Below are positions 14,668 through 14,717 of a stretch of DNA of 14,717 nucleotides, piece after piece. Source of the stretch: CAZQCI01 sp964592255. GTDB taxonomy: Bacteria; UBA10199; SBBF01. The notes below the pieces were generated by a model. That model was given only the letters and a program-made list of their open reading frames with translations. It did no database searches and had not been told where the DNA came from. Each line of letters opens with the position of its first letter. Within the stretch, counting starts at the first letter, position 1. The stretch spans positions 1-14,717 of the forward strand of contig CAZQCI010000049.1 of the NCBI GenBank assembly GCA_964592255.1. The letters run 5' to 3'. Both the position numbers and the translations under genes were made by a program.

Positions 14668-14717
14668 CTACACAACTTTCGTATCTACCATAGCCGATAA
14701 CAAAGCATGGCCGGATA
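14668..14717 (-). CDS. Possible C-terminal end of a minus-strand gene (partial)
   Basis: On the minus strand an open frame from the window edge ends at TAG (14668-14670) and reads SGHALLSAMVDTKVV before the stop. That would be the last residues of a gene convergent with the propeller lipoprotein, and the hairpin at 14621-14640 would lie between the two. Sixteen codons are too few to decide; the call rests on plausible composition only. Confidence 0.2.
   Translation of the reverse strand, partial: SGHALLSAMVDTKVV

Overview
The window is an AT-leaning stretch of a Gram-negative bacterial chromosome. Lipoprotein and Sec signal peptides imply two membranes, and an excellent sigma-54 promoter sequence is present. 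The gene mix (OppA-type lipoprotein, HExxH protease fused to a beta-helix, beta-propeller lipoprotein) and the short palindromic intergenic repeats would fit a deltaproteobacterial or Bdellovibrio-like lineage. That placement is an impression from gene content; no rRNA or other marker gene is present. I see no tRNA, rRNA, CRISPR array, complete insertion sequence, phage gene or replication origin.

Layout. (1) 1-553, minus: N-terminal part of a MASE1-domain membrane sensor that runs off the left edge. (2) 554-854: intergenic region holding a 132-bp MITE-like element with near-perfect terminal inverted repeats and an 8-bp flanking direct repeat. (3) 855-4219, plus: oligopeptide ABC importer genes for the binding lipoprotein and two permeases (OppA, OppB and OppC-like), with no ATPase genes. 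A palindromic repeat sits between the first two. (4) 4301-5655, plus: aldo/keto reductase and methionine sulfoxide reductase B, an apparent two-gene operon whose first transcript looks leaderless. (5) 5656-5877: leader with alternative hairpins, then an FAD-dependent dehydrogenase (5878-7434). Its 3' end overlaps that of a convergent aldehyde dehydrogenase-like gene (7423-9120, minus). (6) 9168-10210, plus: two tightly coupled genes for small secreted proteins of unknown function; the second has an internal duplication. (7) 10215-12311, minus: lipoprotein combining a metzincin-type zinc protease with a parallel beta-helix. (8) 12312-12767: regulatory intergenic region with a foldable segment, a possible 46-codon ORF, a palindrome and a strong sigma-54 promoter. 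That promoter drives a lipoprotein with a probable beta-propeller (12768-14609). A hairpin follows, and perhaps the last codons of a minus-strand gene at the right edge.

How the genes work together. The clearest functional units are the peptide importer, which must borrow ATPases encoded elsewhere, and the reductase/MsrB pair, plausibly linked to carbonyl and oxidative damage. The right half is dominated by exported proteins: two secreted unknowns and two large lipoproteins. No complete new defence or mobile system could be established. The most promising unexplained signals are the sigma-54 promoter with its upstream palindrome, the MITE-like element, the alternative-pairing leader before the FAD protein, and the protease/beta-helix fusion.
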